DNA of 15,867 bases from Methanoregula sp. Lineage in GTDB: Archaea > Halobacteriota > Methanomicrobia > Methanomicrobiales > Methanospirillaceae. Positions 14,594-15,867 of this stretch are shown here, one piece after another. Within the stretch, counting starts at the first letter, position 1. The number at the start of each line of letters is the position of its first letter. The translations under genes were made by a program, and so were the position numbers. The DNA is taken from NCBI GenBank assembly GCA_023228295.1, contig JALOBP010000074.1, forward strand, positions 1 to 15,867, in the 5' to 3' direction. The notes beneath the pieces are model-generated. The model was not told the DNA's origin. It saw only the letters and a list, made by a program, of their open reading frames with translations, and did no database searches.

Positions 14594-14908
14594 ATGTTCT
14601 GTCCTGAATGTAAGACGATGATGATCTCCTCCGGGGGTCAGCTCAAGTGCCGTAAGTGCGGATATATCCGCAAGATTGAAGCAGCTGACAATATGACGAC
14701 CAAAAAACTGCGCAAGGAAAAGGAGATCATGATTGTGGATGATGAGGACGACAAGATCAATACCATGCCCACTATCCAGATCAAGTGCCCCAAGTGCGAG
14801 AACAATCTCGCCTTCTGGTGGCTCCGCCAGCTCCGTGCTGCTGATGAGAGCGAGGTGCGCTTCTTCCGCTGTACCGAATGCAGCCACACGTGGCGACAGT
14901 ATGACTAA
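14594..14908 (+). CDS. tfs: Transcription factor S (TFIIS/RpoM-like transcript cleavage factor)
   Basis: A 104-residue archaeal TFS with two zinc ribbons. The N-terminal ribbon uses C3, C6, C19 and C22 (C-P-E-C ... C-R-K-C-G-Y). The C-terminal ribbon uses C65, C68, C93 and C96, and carries the catalytic acidic pair D84-E85 in R-A-A-D-E-S-E-V, which reaches into the RNA polymerase active site and stimulates cleavage of backtracked RNA. The linker contains an acidic run (D-D-E-D-D). The ATG at 14594 directly follows an AT-rich stretch, and candidate TATA elements 21-30 bp upstream suggest a leaderless message. A T-run follows about 25 nt after the stop. Confidence 0.95.
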   Translation: MFCPECKTMMISSGGQLKCRKCGYIRKIEAADNMTTKKLRKEKEIMIVDDEDDKINTMPTIQIKCPKCENNLAFWWLRQLRAADESEVRFFRCTECSHTWRQYD

Positions 14909-14934
14909 GTTGTAACCTGGCCTATACAATTCTG

Positions 14935-14950
14935 TTTTTAAAAAAAAATC
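14935..14950 (+). terminator. T-run after tfs
   Basis: TTTTT at 14935-14939 followed by a long A-run, 26 nt after the tfs stop. The plus-strand T-run is short, so this is a weak terminator candidate. Confidence 0.3.
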
Positions 14951-15087
14951 ATAGGAAACCGGTTAAAAGCATTTCAATCCGAAATGTAAACAAGGGAATG
15001 GGGATACAACAACTAAGCGAATTATTAATTTGAAATTCTTGAAGATTTGATGCCTGATTATCAGGTCTTGCTTGTCAAGGTTATAGC

Positions 15088-15097
15088 ATAAAAATAA
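15088..15097 (+). promoter_or_regulatory. TATA-like box for the GNAT gene
   Basis: ATAAAAATAA is centred about 30 bp upstream of the ATG at 15123. This predicts a transcript starting only a few bases before the start codon. Confidence 0.45.
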
Positions 15098-15122
15098 AAT
15101 GCTAGAATTTTGGTGTATTACG

Positions 15123-15590
15123 ATGAGTGAACTATCAGTAATTTCGATGAATGCTGAAAATTTTGATGCAGCAAAAAAAATGATGGAGATATCTTTTGCC
15201 ACTACAATGGAGGATCTTCCGAATAATCAACAGAGCGATCTTCCTTCTATCGATGGCATACTTGAAAGACCGGAAGAAACCCCCCTGCTTTTTTATCAGG
15301 GTGGGAAGATGGTGGGAGGTGCGGTTCTCATTATTAATGAGGATAATAATAATATTTTGACTCTATTATTTGTGGATCCAACCTACTTTGACAAAGGGAT
15401 CGGGTATCAAGCATGGTTGGAAATTGAAAAGAGGTATCCCCAGACAAAGACATGGACTACAGTAACACCACCTTTTTTGATGAAAAATGTAACTTTCTAT
15501 GTAAATAAGTGTGGTTTTCATATTATCAGAGTAAATGATCCAAAAAATGATGAATCACTGTTTGTGTTTCAGAAAATCATGAAGCAATGA
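15123..15590 (+). CDS. GNAT family N-acetyltransferase
   Basis: A 155-residue protein with GNAT layout: a short N-terminal helix region, a beta strand M-V-G-G-A-V-L-I-I at 63-71, motif A L-L-F-V-D-P-T-Y-F-D-K-G-I-G-Y at 81-95 (acetyl-CoA pyrophosphate loop in the place of Q-x-x-G-x-G), and a C-terminal motif N-V-T-F-Y-V-N-K-C-G-F at 122-132. The loop is degenerate (K-G-I-G-Y), but the strand-loop-helix order and the final F-Y-x-x-x-G-F are typical. The acceptor is unknown: protein, small molecule or peptide. ATG 15123 is chosen over the upstream TTG-type start at 15099 because of the TATA position. The gene and its flanks are visibly richer in A/T than the rest of the window, which may reflect recent acquisition. 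Confidence 0.75.
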   Translation: MSELSVISMNAENFDAAKKMMEISFATTMEDLPNNQQSDLPSIDGILERPEETPLLFYQGGKMVGGAVLIINEDNNNILTLLFVDPTYFDKGIGYQAWLEIEKRYPQTKTWTTVTPPFLMKNVTFYVNKCGFHIIRVNDPKNDESLFVFQKIMKQ

Positions 15591-15867
15591 ATGAAAGTAA
15601 CATGTGGATGAAGCGACAAGTTCAGTGAAAATTATCACGTATGCAGAGTGAATAAAATGGTTTGAGAAACGCATGGGAGACTCCAATATTGTTTCTTCTT
15701 TTAATCTGTCCGAAGATCGGATTGATGGTTCCTTCAATCTTTTTGGCTCTTCGTTATTTCAAGTGGGTAAGATTAACGATGAATTCATCTGCCATCGTAT
15801 TCCATGAACCGCCGCGGGGGCGTCCCTTCGGGGGCGGCGGAGGTCATCGTAATGGGGGTTTGGGGGC
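15591..15867 (+). other. Gene-poor right end with a short open frame (15673-15807)
   Basis: After the GNAT stop there is no clear gene. A 44-codon frame from ATG 15673 to TGA 15807 (begins M-G-D-S-N-I-V) has no recognisable domain and no ribosome site, so it may be chance or a gene fragment. The base composition changes sharply from AT-rich to extremely GC-rich at 15808. Confidence 0.35.
15809..15840. repeat. GC-rich hairpin at the right edge
   Basis: Arms CCGCCGC (15809-15815) and GCGGCGG (15834-15840, one G of the G-run pairing) enclose an inner CCC-TTC-GGG hairpin. G-tracts GGGGG follow at 15854-15858 and 15862-15866. The sequence is cut by the window edge, so its full extent is unknown. 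Confidence 0.55.

Noticed and set aside
1..15867. CRISPR array or defence island
   Set aside because: No regularly spaced direct repeats and no Cas, restriction or other defence proteins are visible; the only regular repeat is the protein-coding 126-bp unit at the left end.

Overview
The window looks like chromosome from a methanogenic euryarchaeon, most likely order Methanomicrobiales (Methanoregula-like). This is inferred from gene content and protein style, not from a search. Archaeal markers include transcript-cleavage factor TFS, type II peptidyl-tRNA hydrolase next to TruD, the archaeal reductase of flavin/deazaflavin synthesis, archaeosortase A, a CDP-alcohol phosphatidyltransferase and TATA boxes about 25 bp upstream of several starts. 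There is no rRNA, tRNA or CRISPR array that I can see.

Layout, left to right. (1) 1-1632: the 3' part of a long coiled-coil gene with a 42-residue repeat, an acidic linker and a compact C-terminal domain. (2) 1633-1994: a gene-free stretch with two strong hairpins and a TnpB-tail-like reading frame, possibly the right end of a dead IS200/IS605 element. (3) 1995-5352, minus strand: a DedA membrane protein and a PMCA-type calcium P-type ATPase. (4) 5670-8029: a small two-helix membrane protein and a MurG-like glycosyltransferase (minus), divergent from a UbiA prenyltransferase (plus). (5) 8038-9507, minus: an intact SAM methyltransferase, and upstream of it a second methyltransferase broken by two in-frame TGA codons and a one-base slip. 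(6) 9650-11283: pth2-truD with an ATGA overlap. (7) 11280-12880, minus: the reductase gene followed by sppA, 5 nt apart. (8) 12992-14438: a CDP-alcohol phosphatidyltransferase tail-to-tail with archaeosortase A. (9) 14594-14908: TFS. (10) 14909-15867: an AT-richer stretch with a GNAT acetyltransferase, ending in a very GC-rich hairpin and G-tract segment.

The main functional theme is the cell envelope. Archaeosortase A, a CDP-alcohol phosphatidyltransferase, SppA, DedA, a UbiA enzyme and a MurG-like glycosyltransferase could together cover processing and lipid anchoring of surface proteins, signal-peptide clearance, lipid-carrier recycling and glycolipid formation. The second theme is translation/transcription upkeep (Pth2, TruD, TFS). 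I found no clear new defence or mobile system. The most unusual items are the triple-lesion methyltransferase pseudogene, the suspected IS605 right-end remnant and the artA/CDP-alcohol transferase pair.
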